64,000 nucleotides of DNA from positions 72,884-136,883 of the forward strand of contig NZ_VTUY01000007.1 of assembly GCF_008364765.1 (NCBI RefSeq), given 5' to 3'. Of this stretch, positions 35,126 to 43,887 are shown piece after piece. The notes under the pieces are model-generated. The model searched no databases, had not been told where the DNA came from, and saw only the letters and a program-made list of their open reading frames with translations. How positions within the stretch are numbered: position 1 is the first letter of the stretch; every line of letters begins with the position of its first letter. The stretch is from Bacillus sp. CH30_1T (GTDB lineage: Bacteria > Bacillota > Bacilli > Bacillales > Bacillaceae_B). The translations under genes were made by a program, and so were the position numbers.

Positions 35126-35782
35126 TTAGTCAGCGAAACCATTTTGAGATAAAAAATCATAGCTGATGTTGCTTGATTTGCTCTTAGACTGTTCCTTTGC
35201 TTCATAGAAGCGATGAAAATATTTCGCCATTACGTCACATTCAATATTGACATGATCCCCTACTTTCTTCTCACCAAGAACCGTGTCTCCTCTCGTTTGT
35301 GGAATCAACGAGATCGTAATGGTATTATTTTTCACACCAAACACAGTAAGGGAAGTGCCGTCTATTGCGACAGAGCCCTTCAATATAAATAAATGGCTCT
35401 GATTACCCGGAATGGAAATGTCCATATACCAGGCATTTTCAACTTTCTCTACTCTAACAATCGTCCCTACTCCATCGACATGCCCGTTAACGAAATGGCC
35501 ACCAAAACGACCATTTGCAGCCATCGCCCTCTCCAGGTTCACTTTAGAACCATGGGACAGGTTTCTGAGCGTTGTGCCTTCAAAGGTTTCAGGCATAACG
35601 TCCACTTGAAATTGCCTGGAGCTGAATGAAGTGACGGTTAAACAAACACCATTCACACTGATGCTATCTCCAATATGAACGTCTTCCAGAATGCGGTCCG
35701 CTGTTATCGTCAGTTCCATGGATGAGGAGGATTTTTTCATGCGTTCAATTGAGCCGATTTCTTCAATGATTCCAGTAAACAT
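35126..35782 (-). CDS. ribE: Riboflavin synthase alpha subunit
   Basis: A 218-residue protein with two tandem lumazine-binding domains that dismutates two lumazines to riboflavin. Domain 1 begins [12 protein letters not shown]; the repeated motif is seen as [13 protein letters not shown] (about residues 39-51) and [16 protein letters not shown] (about 135-150), with [14 protein letters not shown] between. I start at ATG 35782 with GGAGGAAAG upstream; the frame to 35800 covers the ribosome site. Confidence 0.96.
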   Translation of the reverse strand: MFTGIIEEIGSIERMKKSSSSMELTITADRILEDVHIGDSISVNGVCLTVTSFSSRQFQVDVMPETFEGTTLRNLSHGSKVNLERAMAANGRFGGHFVNGHVDGVGTIVRVEKVENAWYMDISIPGNQSHLFILKGSVAIDGTSLTVFGVKNNTITISLIPQTRGDTVLGEKKVGDHVNIECDVMAKYFHRFYEAKEQSKSKSSNISYDFLSQNGFAD

Positions 35783-35806
35783 CCTCTTTCCTCCTTTCAA
35801 AAAAGG

Positions 35807-36892
35807 TTAACTCTCAGGCATAGCAACAATTTTAATGTCCTTTCCTAATCGTTCTAGACTCTTAATCTCCATTTCAAGACCTTCTGCAATGGTCGGGAGA
35901 CCTTCCCCTCCAAAACTGGTGAAGGCAGAACTTCCGCCTACAAGCCTGGGAGACATGTACATAACCAATTCCTGAAAGGCTTTTCCCATTAAAAAGGAGG
36001 AATGGATAGTAGATCCACCTTCTACATAAAGGGATCCGATATTACGGGCACCCAGTTCTTTTAATACTGTGTGAATGTCTATCCTTTCCTCAGAAAGGGT
36101 GATGATTTCACAGCCTGTTTCCATATAGGGCTTCTTCTGTTCTTCATTGACAGAACTGCCCGTGAAGATGAGCGTCCTGCTTTCCGAGTCTTCCACTACA
36201 TGGGAATGGAGAGGTGTTCGTAAAAAAGTATCTAATATAATTCGAATGGGGTTTTTTCCACCTTGGGGCAAACGGGTGGTAAGGTGTGGGTTGTCCTGAA
36301 TAACGGTATTAACTCCAACTAATATCGCGTCATGCCGGTGACGATCATAGTGGACATCTGTGCGTGAAGCTTCTGACGTAATCCATTTGCTATCTCCTGA
36401 AGCTGAAGCTGTTTTCCCGTCTAATGTAACAGCTGTCTTAAGGGTTACATAAGGCGTGCCGTATTGAACGAAATGGAAAAAGTGCTTATTTAGTTCGAGG
36501 GCTTCTTCTTCAAGCTCTCCAACCATTACTTCTATGCCTGCATTCCTCAACTGTTGAATTCCTCTCCCCGCGACTAGGGGATTTGGATCTGTGCTGGCAA
36601 TATGGACCCGCCTCACCCCGCTTGAAATCAACAGTTGTGAACAGGGAGGTGTTTTTCCGTAATGAGAACAGGGTTCCAGTGTGACATATACGTCACTTCC
36701 CTTCGCTTTGTCTCCTGCCATCATTATGGCATGAACCTCTGCGTGACCTTCTCCCGCTTTGAGGTGCGCACCCATCCCCACGACTTCTCCATTTTTTACC
36801 ACAACCGCTCCAACGGCAGGATTTGGTGATGTTTGACCTTGAGTGGTCTTTGCCATAGAGAGGGCAAGCTTCATATATTGTAAATCGTTCAA
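35807..36892 (-). CDS. ribD: Bifunctional deaminase/reductase RibD
   Basis: A 361-residue protein, the same length as B. subtilis RibD. The N-terminal deaminase has the zinc site HAEVHAIMMAG (about residues 49-59) and TLEPCSHYGKTPPC (about 71-84). The C-terminal reductase (about 145 onward) uses NADPH (VTLKTAVTLDGKTAS; VEGGSTIHSSFL). I start at TTG 36892 because GGGAGGT is 6 nt upstream and the length fits. The long open frame to 37057 runs through the leader terminator and riboswitch region and is not used. Confidence 0.95.
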   Translation of the reverse strand: MNDLQYMKLALSMAKTTQGQTSPNPAVGAVVVKNGEVVGMGAHLKAGEGHAEVHAIMMAGDKAKGSDVYVTLEPCSHYGKTPPCSQLLISSGVRRVHIASTDPNPLVAGRGIQQLRNAGIEVMVGELEEEALELNKHFFHFVQYGTPYVTLKTAVTLDGKTASASGDSKWITSEASRTDVHYDRHRHDAILVGVNTVIQDNPHLTTRLPQGGKNPIRIILDTFLRTPLHSHVVEDSESRTLIFTGSSVNEEQKKPYMETGCEIITLSEERIDIHTVLKELGARNIGSLYVEGGSTIHSSFLMGKAFQELVMYMSPRLVGGSSAFTSFGGEGLPTIAEGLEMEIKSLERLGKDIKIVAMPES

Positions 36893-36929
36893 ACGTTTTA
36901 CCTCCCTTCTTTTTTCACTATTATTCAAT

Positions 36930-36964
36930 AAAATAATAAACCCCAAGTAAGTTATTACTTGGGG
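36930..36964 (-). terminator. Leader terminator of the FMN riboswitch
   Basis: Stem CCCCAAGTAA (36941-36950) with TTACTTGGGG (36955-36964), then a T-rich tract on the minus strand. It lies between the aptamer and ribD, so FMN binding would cause premature termination. Confidence 0.85.
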
Positions 36965-37069
36965 GAAGTTGGCATGACTGAATAAAGTATTCACATGATT
37001 TCTTTTTTGGGAAACATAATCCCCATAAAAAAGATAGACTTCTCTCGTCTGCATCAAGTAAATACTGCC

Positions 37070-37211
37070 GTTCCTTCTCCCATCCAGACTATCACTGTCG
37101 GCTTTGGAATTTCACCAAATCCACCGTCTAATTTTCATTAGCCGGGTCACGGACTAAGAGCATGCGCTCATCACCGCCGGTAGGGAATTTCACCCTGCCC
37201 CGAAGGAAACC
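37070..37211 (-). promoter_or_regulatory. FMN riboswitch (RFN element)
   Basis: The minus strand carries the conserved RFN blocks in order: CTTCGGGGCAGGGTGAAATT, CCCTACCGGCGGTGATGAGC, AGTCCGTGACCCG, GACGGTGGATTTGGTGAAAT, CCGACAGTGATAGTCTGGAT and GGGAGAAGG. The aptamer appears complete. It precedes ribD and a terminator hairpin. Confidence 0.97.
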
Positions 37212-37364
37212 TATTCGATTATTATTATTCTATCATAGTTTCATAAATGAAATCATGTAAGGAGCTCTAAAATTTTATTTTTATAAATTTTTTTGATAGC
37301 TCAAACACCTCTCTGATCCCGACTGCGACCATTAAGAAGATGTACAGGCTGAGTGACAAGGATA

Positions 37365-37393
37365 AAAAAATGCCTCTACTTAATAGAAGCATC
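37365..37393 (-). terminator. Terminator of the DUF326 gene
   Basis: Minus-strand stem ATGCTTCT...AGAGGCAT (37371-37392) followed by TTTTTTT. Between it and the riboswitch lies only the ribD promoter region. Confidence 0.8.
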
Positions 37394-37402
37394 CTTCATA
37401 TA

Positions 37403-37723
37403 CTATGCTAATTGCTTTCTGCATTCTTCCGCACATTCAAAACAGGCTTTTGCGCAGTCCTTACAATGCTGTTGGTCATGAGAATTACATTCTTTTCCAC
37501 AAGCATCACAGATTTCTGCGCAAAGGACCAGAATTTGTTGAACAAATTTACTGCTTCGCTGCATGGCATTAATGGCATAGGAACAAATATCCGCACATTC
37601 CCGGTCCAGCTCAATGCACATCATCATTGCTTTTTCTTCCTTAAGGGATGCATGATAGCATACATTACATGCCTCCAGACATCGTTGTAAAGCCGTTAAA
37701 CATGGTTTGTAACCAGCATTCAT
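37403..37723 (-). CDS. Four-helix bundle Cys-rich protein (DUF326, copper-binding type)
   Basis: A 106-residue protein with about 15 Cys arranged along amphipathic helices (CLEACNVCYHASLKEEK, CAEICDACGKECNSHD, CKDCAKACFECAEECRK). This is the DUF326/YhjQ-type pattern, related to copper storage bundles in which the Cys face inward and hold Cu(I). No signal peptide is seen, so it is cytosolic. Two adjacent ATGs (37726 and 37723) follow GGAGGTGAG; I use the second for its spacing. It is alone and no CopY/CsoR-type site was noticed. Confidence 0.8.
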   Translation of the reverse strand: MNAGYKPCLTALQRCLEACNVCYHASLKEEKAMMMCIELDRECADICSYAINAMQRSSKFVQQILVLCAEICDACGKECNSHDQQHCKDCAKACFECAEECRKQLA

Positions 37724-37779
37724 CATCTCACCTCCACAAATGTCCCTTATTAGCGTACCCAAATGGAAAAAAAGGATTA

Positions 37780-38475
37780 CTATGCGGTAAGAAAATAATC
37801 ACTGTCTACATACCAAAGGAAAATAAGAAGCCAATCCAGTTCTTCGCTATATGTTTCATAAAAAGAAACATAACTATGGTGATAATCAAAGAGCTTTTGA
37901 ACACTTTGAGGGAGATATCCTTTTTGTAAGGATAAATAATTTTTTTTATTATAATTCAAGATCCATCGTTTGTTTCCTTTATAAAGGATAATCGTGTCAC
38001 CCTCATCACTTCGCCATTCAATAGCAGTAGAGCTTTGGTATTTCAAGTGAAAAACCATTGCTGCTCCGCCTTTATCGATTTTCATGGTTCTGCTCCATTT
38101 TAAGAAAGGTAGCGGGTGCTTATGTTTTCGGTGAAGCATATAGTGTTTTGGGTTATTGATCAAGGACGTCCTTTGAATAAAGTATTCTGACCATCCATTC
38201 GTTTTTAAGTAATAGGAACCTTCTTTCGTCTGAACTCCGACTAATGAATGCCGGGATACAGGTATTTCTTCATAAAATAATCGGTTCGCTTTCTTTAGCT
38301 CCTTCTTCATACTATAACTGAGATATAAATTTGAACACGCAGGTATAAAGATTAACAGGGGAAAATAATATAACTGTTGGGTCACAATCAGCATTCCTAC
38401 ACCTATGAGAAAATACATGATACTGCGATATAGCAACGTATATTGTTCATTTTTGTAGATTTGATAGAGGTTCAT
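37780..38475 (-). CDS. Membrane-anchored hypothetical protein
   Basis: A 231-residue protein with two N-terminal hydrophobic helices (about residues 18-34, SIMYFLIGVGMLIVTQQ, and 37-54, YFPLLIFIPACSNLYLSY) and about 170 hydrophilic residues that should lie in the cytoplasm. The soluble part is aromatic-rich and looks like a PH-like beta fold (GSYYLKTNGWSEYFIQRT; IILYKGNKRWILNYNKKNY), but I cannot name a family. AAAGGAC lies 10 nt before the ATG. Confidence 0.65.
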   Translation of the reverse strand: MNLYQIYKNEQYTLLYRSIMYFLIGVGMLIVTQQLYYFPLLIFIPACSNLYLSYSMKKELKKANRLFYEEIPVSRHSLVGVQTKEGSYYLKTNGWSEYFIQRTSLINNPKHYMLHRKHKHPLPFLKWSRTMKIDKGGAAMVFHLKYQSSTAIEWRSDEGDTIILYKGNKRWILNYNKKNYLSLQKGYLPQSVQKLFDYHHSYVSFYETYSEELDWLLIFLWYVDSDYFLTA

Positions 38476-38546
38476 GAAATGCTCGTCCTTTCAAGGAATC
38501 TCTATCATATGTATGTGAAAGTCCCTTAAATAGACCAGTCAAATAG

Positions 38547-38612
38547 AAAAAAGCCAACGCTTGCAGAACCCTCAATAAAGAGATGAGAAGACTTTCTGTC
38601 ATTTGTTGGCTT
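38547..38612 (-). terminator. Terminator of the patatin gene
   Basis: Stem AAGCCAAC (38551-38558) with GTTGGCTT (38605-38612) around a long loop, then TTTTTTC on the minus strand. Confidence 0.6.
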
Positions 38613-38617
38613 ATATG

Positions 38618-39493
38618 TTATGAGTGCACTGGAGTGGCTGAGGGAATCCATTCCATTATTTTTTTATCTTTTGCCTCTGCATCATGATAGCCTTGCCAGT
38701 ACAATTCGTCCAGCTTTTGTGGATTTTTTTCAATACGGCTTACTTTTAATGGATGTTGAGGTTGAATGATCAGGACATCCCCATTCTTTTCTCTCGTTTC
38801 TAATTCCTTGATTGTTTGATTGTAACGCAAGTAACGGTTCATCATCGTTTTATGTAATTCAGGATATCGAGGATACTTCCTTTTCACAAAGAAAGAAAAT
38901 CGTGAAGGCTTTTTAAAATAACCCCTGTTTCTAGTTAGAATGACTACATTTTTCTTAAACCCGTCCTGCTCAGCTTTTTCGATGGGAACAGGGTCACTTA
39001 TTCCTCCATCTAGAAGATGACGGGATTCAAATTCAACGATCGGAGCGACGAATGGCAGGGAACTTGACGCACGGATAATCGTAAGAAGCTCCTCTCCATA
39101 GTCTCTTCTTGAGAAATACGCCGGTTTCCCTGTATGACAATCAGTGGTGCCGACAATAAATTCCGTTGAATTAGAGTGAAAAGCTTCAAAATCAAAAGGG
39201 ACCAGTTTATTTGGAATTTCATCAAACACGTAATCCATTCCAAATAACTCTCCTGTTTTCCAATAGTTTCGCCAAGATAAATATTTCGGATCACGGATAA
39301 AGTCTACATTCACCTTTTTATTGCGTCCATTTTGCTTAGATAAATAGGATGCTGCATTACATGCACCCGCAGATACTCCGACAACATAAGGAAACTCAAT
39401 GCCTCTTTCCAGGAAGTATTCCAATGCTCCCGCCGTGTATATCCCTCTCATTCCTCCACCTTCGAGAACAAGGCCTGTGTTTTCAACCAACAT
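38618..39493 (-). CDS. Patatin-like phospholipase family protein
   Basis: A 291-residue Ser-Asp dyad hydrolase. The oxyanion loop is LEGGGMRGIYTAGAL (about residues 10-24), the nucleophile elbow GVSAG (about 45-49), and the catalytic Asp is in LLDGGISDPVP (about 162-172). These cytosolic lipases act on acyl esters of phospholipids. I start at ATG 39493; GGGAGGT lies 11 nt upstream, which is a little far, but the longer frame (to 39565) has no ribosome site. Length and the C-terminal lobe (NRYLRYNQTIKELETREKNG) are typical of the bacterial YlbK/YjjU branch. Confidence 0.9.
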   Translation of the reverse strand: MLVENTGLVLEGGGMRGIYTAGALEYFLERGIEFPYVVGVSAGACNAASYLSKQNGRNKKVNVDFIRDPKYLSWRNYWKTGELFGMDYVFDEIPNKLVPFDFEAFHSNSTEFIVGTTDCHTGKPAYFSRRDYGEELLTIIRASSSLPFVAPIVEFESRHLLDGGISDPVPIEKAEQDGFKKNVVILTRNRGYFKKPSRFSFFVKRKYPRYPELHKTMMNRYLRYNQTIKELETREKNGDVLIIQPQHPLKVSRIEKNPQKLDELYWQGYHDAEAKDKKIMEWIPSATPVHS

Positions 39494-39646
39494 CTTCTTT
39501 TCTACCTCCCTAATGATGCAAGAATTTTCGTCACCGGTATCGAATAAACGACTATATTTCCCCAAAAACTAGTAAGAATGTGTACTAATCTGCTCACTGA
39601 TCAAGCCACTTATTGATTTCATTCTTGACGATTCCGACTCGGTCTC

Positions 39647-40525
39647 TCATTCATCATTCTCCACAGGAATAAGCTTAGCGCCACACTTTTTTTCATAGAA
39701 TTCGATGGGTCCAGCTTCCTTTAATACTGCGTACATATACCCTTTCTCTTGCATGCACTGTAATGCATTATAAAGGAGTCCTATTCCCACTCCTTTATGA
39801 CGAGTGGCATGGAGAACCCCCATCGGTCCGTAAATCCCTTTTTTATTTTTATACACATCAAATGCTGCAAATCCAATTAATTCACCTTTTTCTTCCGCTT
39901 TGATAATCGGGATGAATTCTTCTGATGATTGAAAGGCCTGTAACAATGTTTTTGACCAAGATTCTCCAAAATGCTCCTCGACCCATAACACTAGTTCTTT
40001 TTCATCTTCAGCCTGTACAGGGCTAATTTGGAAGTCAGGGTCCACATCATATCTCCAATCCTTGTTCAATAAATAAACAGTCAGATCCCGGGCTGTAGTA
40101 ACAGATCGGATAATCCTTTCATGAGGTATTGGATTAAGTTCTTTTTGCAGCTGATGGTATTCTGGTAGATGGGTGTAAAACGCTTTAATAATATGACCTT
40201 CGTTTAAAAACGTTTGATTGTATCTTTTCATAACTTCAATCGAAGTGTTCCATATTTTTCTTGCGTGTGTTGATAATGGAATGGAAAAGCGATCAATTCG
40301 TTCTGTATCAGAGGGCTCCGAAGGAATGATACTAAATATGTTTTCTATCTGTTTCATATAGGGTTCAATAATGAAATACATCTCCCTTAAAGTACCTTCT
40401 TTTACGTGAGCTGCTCCTAAATACAGATCCATGCTTTGTATGCTTGTATGATGATTCCTTTCGGCAATCAAATGAGCATTTTGAATCAATTTGTTTACTT
40501 TATGAGTGTATTGAAGTTCCATCAT
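39647..40525 (-). CDS. Clp N-domain-like + GNAT acetyltransferase fusion
   Basis: A 292-residue two-part protein. Residues about 1-150 look like the double helical repeat of the Clp N domain: VNKLIQNAHLIAERNHHTSI...MDLYLGAAHV (about 9-43) and a second copy ARKIWNTSIEVMKRYNQTFL...EGHIIKAFYTH. The C-terminal part is a GNAT domain (GELIGFAAFDVYKNKKGIYG, then GVLHATRHKGVGIGLLYNAL with the acetyl-CoA loop). The Clp N domain normally binds substrates or adaptors of ClpC. The combination suggests an acetyltransferase that selects targets by a Clp-like domain, but that is inference. Two ATGs follow GGGAGGGGG. Confidence 0.75.
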   Translation of the reverse strand: MMELQYTHKVNKLIQNAHLIAERNHHTSIQSMDLYLGAAHVKEGTLREMYFIIEPYMKQIENIFSIIPSEPSDTERIDRFSIPLSTHARKIWNTSIEVMKRYNQTFLNEGHIIKAFYTHLPEYHQLQKELNPIPHERIIRSVTTARDLTVYLLNKDWRYDVDPDFQISPVQAEDEKELVLWVEEHFGESWSKTLLQAFQSSEEFIPIIKAEEKGELIGFAAFDVYKNKKGIYGPMGVLHATRHKGVGIGLLYNALQCMQEKGYMYAVLKEAGPIEFYEKKCGAKLIPVENDE

Positions 40526-40626
40526 GCTGCCCCCTCCCTTCTATTACCATTCGACATGAAAAAAGGTAACCCTTTGACTCAGGGCCCGTCCCTCCTAGGT
40601 GCTATAAGTAGTAATGTGCAGCTTCA

Positions 40627-41622
40627 TTACGGCTGATGATATAAGGAATACAGCTTAGTCACTTCCGTTTTAACGGTGTCCATTAGGGAAGGAGGAGATA
40701 TGACTCTCGCCTGACTGCCAAAATTTAATATCCAGTTCACCAGTCCACTACTGACACGGGCTTTTGTTGTTAGAATAAAATGGTCTTCACCATCTCTTTG
40801 AATGTCTACATCCTTTCCGAACTTATCGATGATCACATTGATGAGGTGGTTTTGAAATGAAACTTTAATCCATTCTTCATCACCAGCAAACATATGAAAG
40901 GTGGATTGTACATACTTAGATACATCAAAGGGTTCGTATGGAAAGGTTTCAGAAAGGGTTTCTACATTCCTTAATCGATCCACACGGTAGTGGCGGATTT
41001 CGTCCGCTTCAAAAAAATAGGCAATGAGATAGTAGAAGTCATTTGCCCATGAAAGGGCATAGGGCTTCACTTTATAAAACTTTCCATCATGGCTTAAGTT
41101 AAACTGTTTCTTCACATCGTATCGACCATATTGGAATGTAATCATTCTACGTTCTGCTATTGCTTCGTGAATATCATGGATAGCGAGGCGAATATAGGGA
41201 CTTTCACTTTTAATGGAGGAATCGATTTGAATTTCATTATGCAGCTTTTTCCCTTGATGAAGACTTGTGAGCCGCTTTATTTTTCCAGTCAGCTGTCTCG
41301 TTTCCTTTTTTGATATGAATTTGGCCGAAACAACTGCATCGATGAGCATGCGAAGTTCATATAGCTCGAACAGACGATATTGATGACTATAATATTTAGG
41401 CAGCCCTTCTTTTTCCTGGTTTATGGTGACATCGAAATTATTTCTGATAAGATGCTCAAGGTCGTCTTTCAATGAATTTTTGTTCAATTTCACGTCATGG
41501 CCAAACATTTGCTTAAAACGCAGAATAATATCATCCAAACTTAACTCATGATCCTCATCGGTTTCTTCACTCAAAATACCCATCAACCTAAGCACTCTCT
41601 CTTTATTATCTACCCTCGTCAT
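40627..41622 (-). CDS. WYL domain transcriptional regulator
   Basis: A 331-residue regulator. Residues about 1-75 form a helix-turn-helix-like region (ERVLRLMGILSEE...LDDIILRF...LKDDLEHLIRN). The WYL domain lies at about 155-240, with KPYALSWANDFYYLIAYF and HYRVDRLRNVE as its key strand segments; the classical W-Y-L is present as W-A/Y-Y-L-I. A WCX-like C-terminal extension follows. WYL proteins often sense nucleotides or oligonucleotides in stress and defence. Neighbours give no clear regulon; the upstream 41623-42533 gap holds only repeats. Confidence 0.87.
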   Translation of the reverse strand: MTRVDNKERVLRLMGILSEETDEDHELSLDDIILRFKQMFGHDVKLNKNSLKDDLEHLIRNNFDVTINQEKEGLPKYYSHQYRLFELYELRMLIDAVVSAKFISKKETRQLTGKIKRLTSLHQGKKLHNEIQIDSSIKSESPYIRLAIHDIHEAIAERRMITFQYGRYDVKKQFNLSHDGKFYKVKPYALSWANDFYYLIAYFFEADEIRHYRVDRLRNVETLSETFPYEPFDVSKYVQSTFHMFAGDEEWIKVSFQNHLINVIIDKFGKDVDIQRDGEDHFILTTKARVSSGLVNWILNFGSQARVISPPSLMDTVKTEVTKLYSLYHQP

Positions 41623-41764
41623 TTTGACATGCTCCTTTCGGTGACAGACCTATCCTTCTAAACGGAAAGACATTTTTATAAAACTATCAATATTCCGATA
41701 TTTTTGTCAACACTTTATTTCTAAAATGCTTTTTTATGAAGGAACTTTTAGAAGATTGATATTT

Positions 41765-41955
41765 TTATTTAAGGTCTGCTTGGGCTCTGTCCATTAGTGA
41801 GTGCTGGATGGTGAGGGGAACTGCTTCGCTTTCCGCGGACGCTCGGCCAAGCCTCCTCAGCTTCGCTTCCGGGGTCTCGGCACGCCCGTACTTCCGCAGG
41901 AGTCTACGCAGTTCCCCTCACCATCTATAAGAAAATTCCGTGACAGAGCTTAATA
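41765..41955. repeat. Palindromic intergenic repeat (family B)
   Basis: Outer arms GGTGAGGGGAACTGC (41810-41824) and GCAGTTCCCCTCACC (41908-41922) are perfect complements. Inside are GCCTCCTCAGC, GGGGTCTCGGCACG and CCGCAGGAGTCT. A flank CTCTGTCCATTAGTGAGTGC (41776-41795) is shared with the inverted copy at 57430-57600. Confidence 0.85.
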
Positions 41956-42194
41956 GTGACAAAATCAATCTATAGAAAACGGACTACTGCTCTCTCCATA
42001 AGAAGTTATTTAACGTGGGAGCATTATTTGATTCATTTGAAAGATAGTTCAATGATCTACCGATTTATGAGTTAACATATAATTTTCTTTTACTCCTTTG
42101 TGGATAGTTTGTTTTAGAATCAAATGCTCAACCTACCTACAATAGGAGCTTTTTTGTGTTTGTCTATCTGTACTTATAGGCAGTAAGAATGTAG

Positions 42195-42345
42195 TAGCAC
42201 AGAGTGGATTGTAGCGGAAGGCACTTGACTCCTGCGGGAGATAGAGGAAAAGTCGAGACCCCACAGACAGAACGTCGAGGAGGCTCGACTTCCTCCCCGG
42301 GGAATCTTGTGCCTGGAGCGGAAAGGAACGGTCCATGTTTTCGCA
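42195..42345. repeat. Palindromic intergenic repeat, diverged copy
   Basis: It shares the core GACTCCTGCGGGA (42229-42241), GTCGAGACCCC and GTCGAGGAGGCTCGAC with the other repeats, with its own arms AAGGCACTTGA and ATCTTGTGCCT. Open frames here on either strand come from the repeat and are not called. The rest of 41623-42533 shows nothing else but a weak hairpin with T6 at about 42128-42154. Confidence 0.75.
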
Positions 42346-42495
42346 TTATCACTCCTTCAAAGGATGAATTTACTTTTATTGGAACCCGTGCATGATCAGT
42401 GAGGGAGATCCCCAAATAGCGACGAGGATGCCCACCGGCCTTACTTTCTCAGTATAAAGACCAACAAAGTTAAAGGAAAGAACCTTAATACAACA

Positions 42496-42526
42496 GAAAA
42501 AAGAACCCATGAATGCTCATGAGTTC
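42496..42526 (-). terminator. Terminator of the DUF4870 gene
   Basis: Stem GAACCCATGA (42503-42512) with TCATGAGTTC (42517-42526), then T6 on the minus strand. Confidence 0.85.
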
Positions 42527-42533
42527 CCAGCTG

Positions 42534-42857
42534 CTATTTAAGTAATCGAAAGACTGTCGGAATTCTATAATGCTCTCCCTCATAGGCTCTGATTGCTCCC
42601 AATATCGTAAAGATCAAGGCCAGGACCCCCACGACAGGTGCCAGAACAAATCCAATCAGCACCACCATCAAAATGGTGCTTACCAAACCATAAACGGCAT
42701 ATGAAATAAGAAAGTTGAAGTATTCCTTTCCATGAAAGTCCACAAACTCTGATTCTTCCTTTTTGATAAGCCAGATGATCAATGGTCCAATGAATGCTGT
42801 GAAGAAGCTTAATATATAAATAAGAGCTGCCATCATTCTTTCATCTTTTGTCGGCAT
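42534..42857 (-). CDS. DUF4870 family membrane protein
   Basis: A 107-residue protein with three hydrophobic segments (about 8-29 AALIYILSFFTAFIGPLIIW, 45-70 and 72-88). The pattern KDERMMAALIYILSFF, IIWLIKKEESEFVDFHGKEY and ILGAIRAYEGEHYRIP fits DUF4870 (also called Tic20-like). Function unknown. ATG 42857 has AAGGAGG 9 nt upstream. It is divergent from uppP, 230 bp apart. Confidence 0.85.
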   Translation of the reverse strand: MPTKDERMMAALIYILSFFTAFIGPLIIWLIKKEESEFVDFHGKEYFNFLISYAVYGLVSTILMVVLIGFVLAPVVGVLALIFTILGAIRAYEGEHYRIPTVFRLLK

Positions 42858-43088
42858 ATTGAAATTCCTCCTTTTCACTGCTCACCTTAAATTAGAGTAA
42901 ACAGCAGTTTGATTCTATCCTCCTCTATGTTTACGTTCATTCAGTCAGAAAGTTTCATCCAATCACGTATTTTTTTAGAACCCTTAAAGAGAAATTCATC
43001 AAACATCAGGACAGTCCTCATGAAACGTGAAAGGATGGAATATATGTTAAAAAGAGGAGTTTGTCCTTAGTGGACTTGAAGAAAGGTA

Positions 43089-43877
43089 GTGGTGGATTTG
43101 AATAAATTTGAAGCCTTTATTCTGGGAATCATACAAGGTTTAACAGAGTTCCTTCCAATCTCAAGCACAGGTCACCTTTATCTCGGAAGGCTTAGCTTTG
43201 GCTTGGAGGAAGCTGGACTTTTCTTGGATACAATGCTTCATATCGGAACATTGATCGCTGTTCTCGTTGTGTATCAAAAGGAACTTCTCTACATGCTGAG
43301 GCACCCCTTTAGTAAATTATCGTGGATTCTCATAATTGGGACGATCCCGGCTGTAATCGTTGGTTTTTTGTTCGAAGATTTCTTCGACTCAATCTCAAAG
43401 TCGGGTTCCACCATAGGATGGGAGTTTCTTGCAACGGGATGTATTATGTATTTTGCAGATGGAGTGAAAAATGGCTATAAAAAATTGGATGATCTTTCTT
43501 ACACAGATGCAGTGGTAATCGGGAGCTTTCAAGCAGCAGCCATATTTCCGGCATTATCAAGATCAGGCTTAACCATTGCGGCAGGTTTATTCAGGAAACT
43601 GGACAGGGAAACGGCTGCTTATTTTTCCTTTCTTCTCTCTACCCCTGCCATACTCGGAGGAATCGTGCTACAAGGAAAAGAAATGATAGGAGGAACTGTT
43701 GAAGCGGTTTCTTTTTCAAGTTTAGCCATCGGAACAGTAAGTGCCGCAGTGTTTGGATATTTCGCCATCCTTACGATGGTAAATTTCTTGAAAAAACACT
43801 CGCTAAAAATTTTCTCTTACTACGTGTGGGCGTTAGGGCTCTTGATTCTCTTTCTTCAATACTCAGGAATCATGTAG
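43089..43877 (+). CDS. uppP: Undecaprenyl-diphosphatase UppP/BacA
   Basis: A 262-residue membrane enzyme that removes one phosphate from undecaprenyl diphosphate so the carrier lipid can be reused in cell wall synthesis; extra copies give bacitracin resistance. The active-site signature GIIQGLTEFLPISSTGHLYL (about residues 13-32) and the second motif FPALSRSGLTIAAGLF (about 154-169) are intact. The start is ambiguous between GTG 43089, GTG 43092 and TTG 43098, all after AAAGGTAG. It is followed 10 nt later by a DedA gene. Confidence 0.93.
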   Translation: MVDLNKFEAFILGIIQGLTEFLPISSTGHLYLGRLSFGLEEAGLFLDTMLHIGTLIAVLVVYQKELLYMLRHPFSKLSWILIIGTIPAVIVGFLFEDFFDSISKSGSTIGWEFLATGCIMYFADGVKNGYKKLDDLSYTDAVVIGSFQAAAIFPALSRSGLTIAAGLFRKLDRETAAYFSFLLSTPAILGGIVLQGKEMIGGTVEAVSFSSLAIGTVSAAVFGYFAILTMVNFLKKHSLKIFSYYVWALGLLILFLQYSGIM

Positions 43878-43887
43878 GAGGAACACG

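Noticed and set aside
42133..42415. Three overlapping open frames
   Set aside because: They arise from the GC-rich palindromic repeat and have no ribosome sites.
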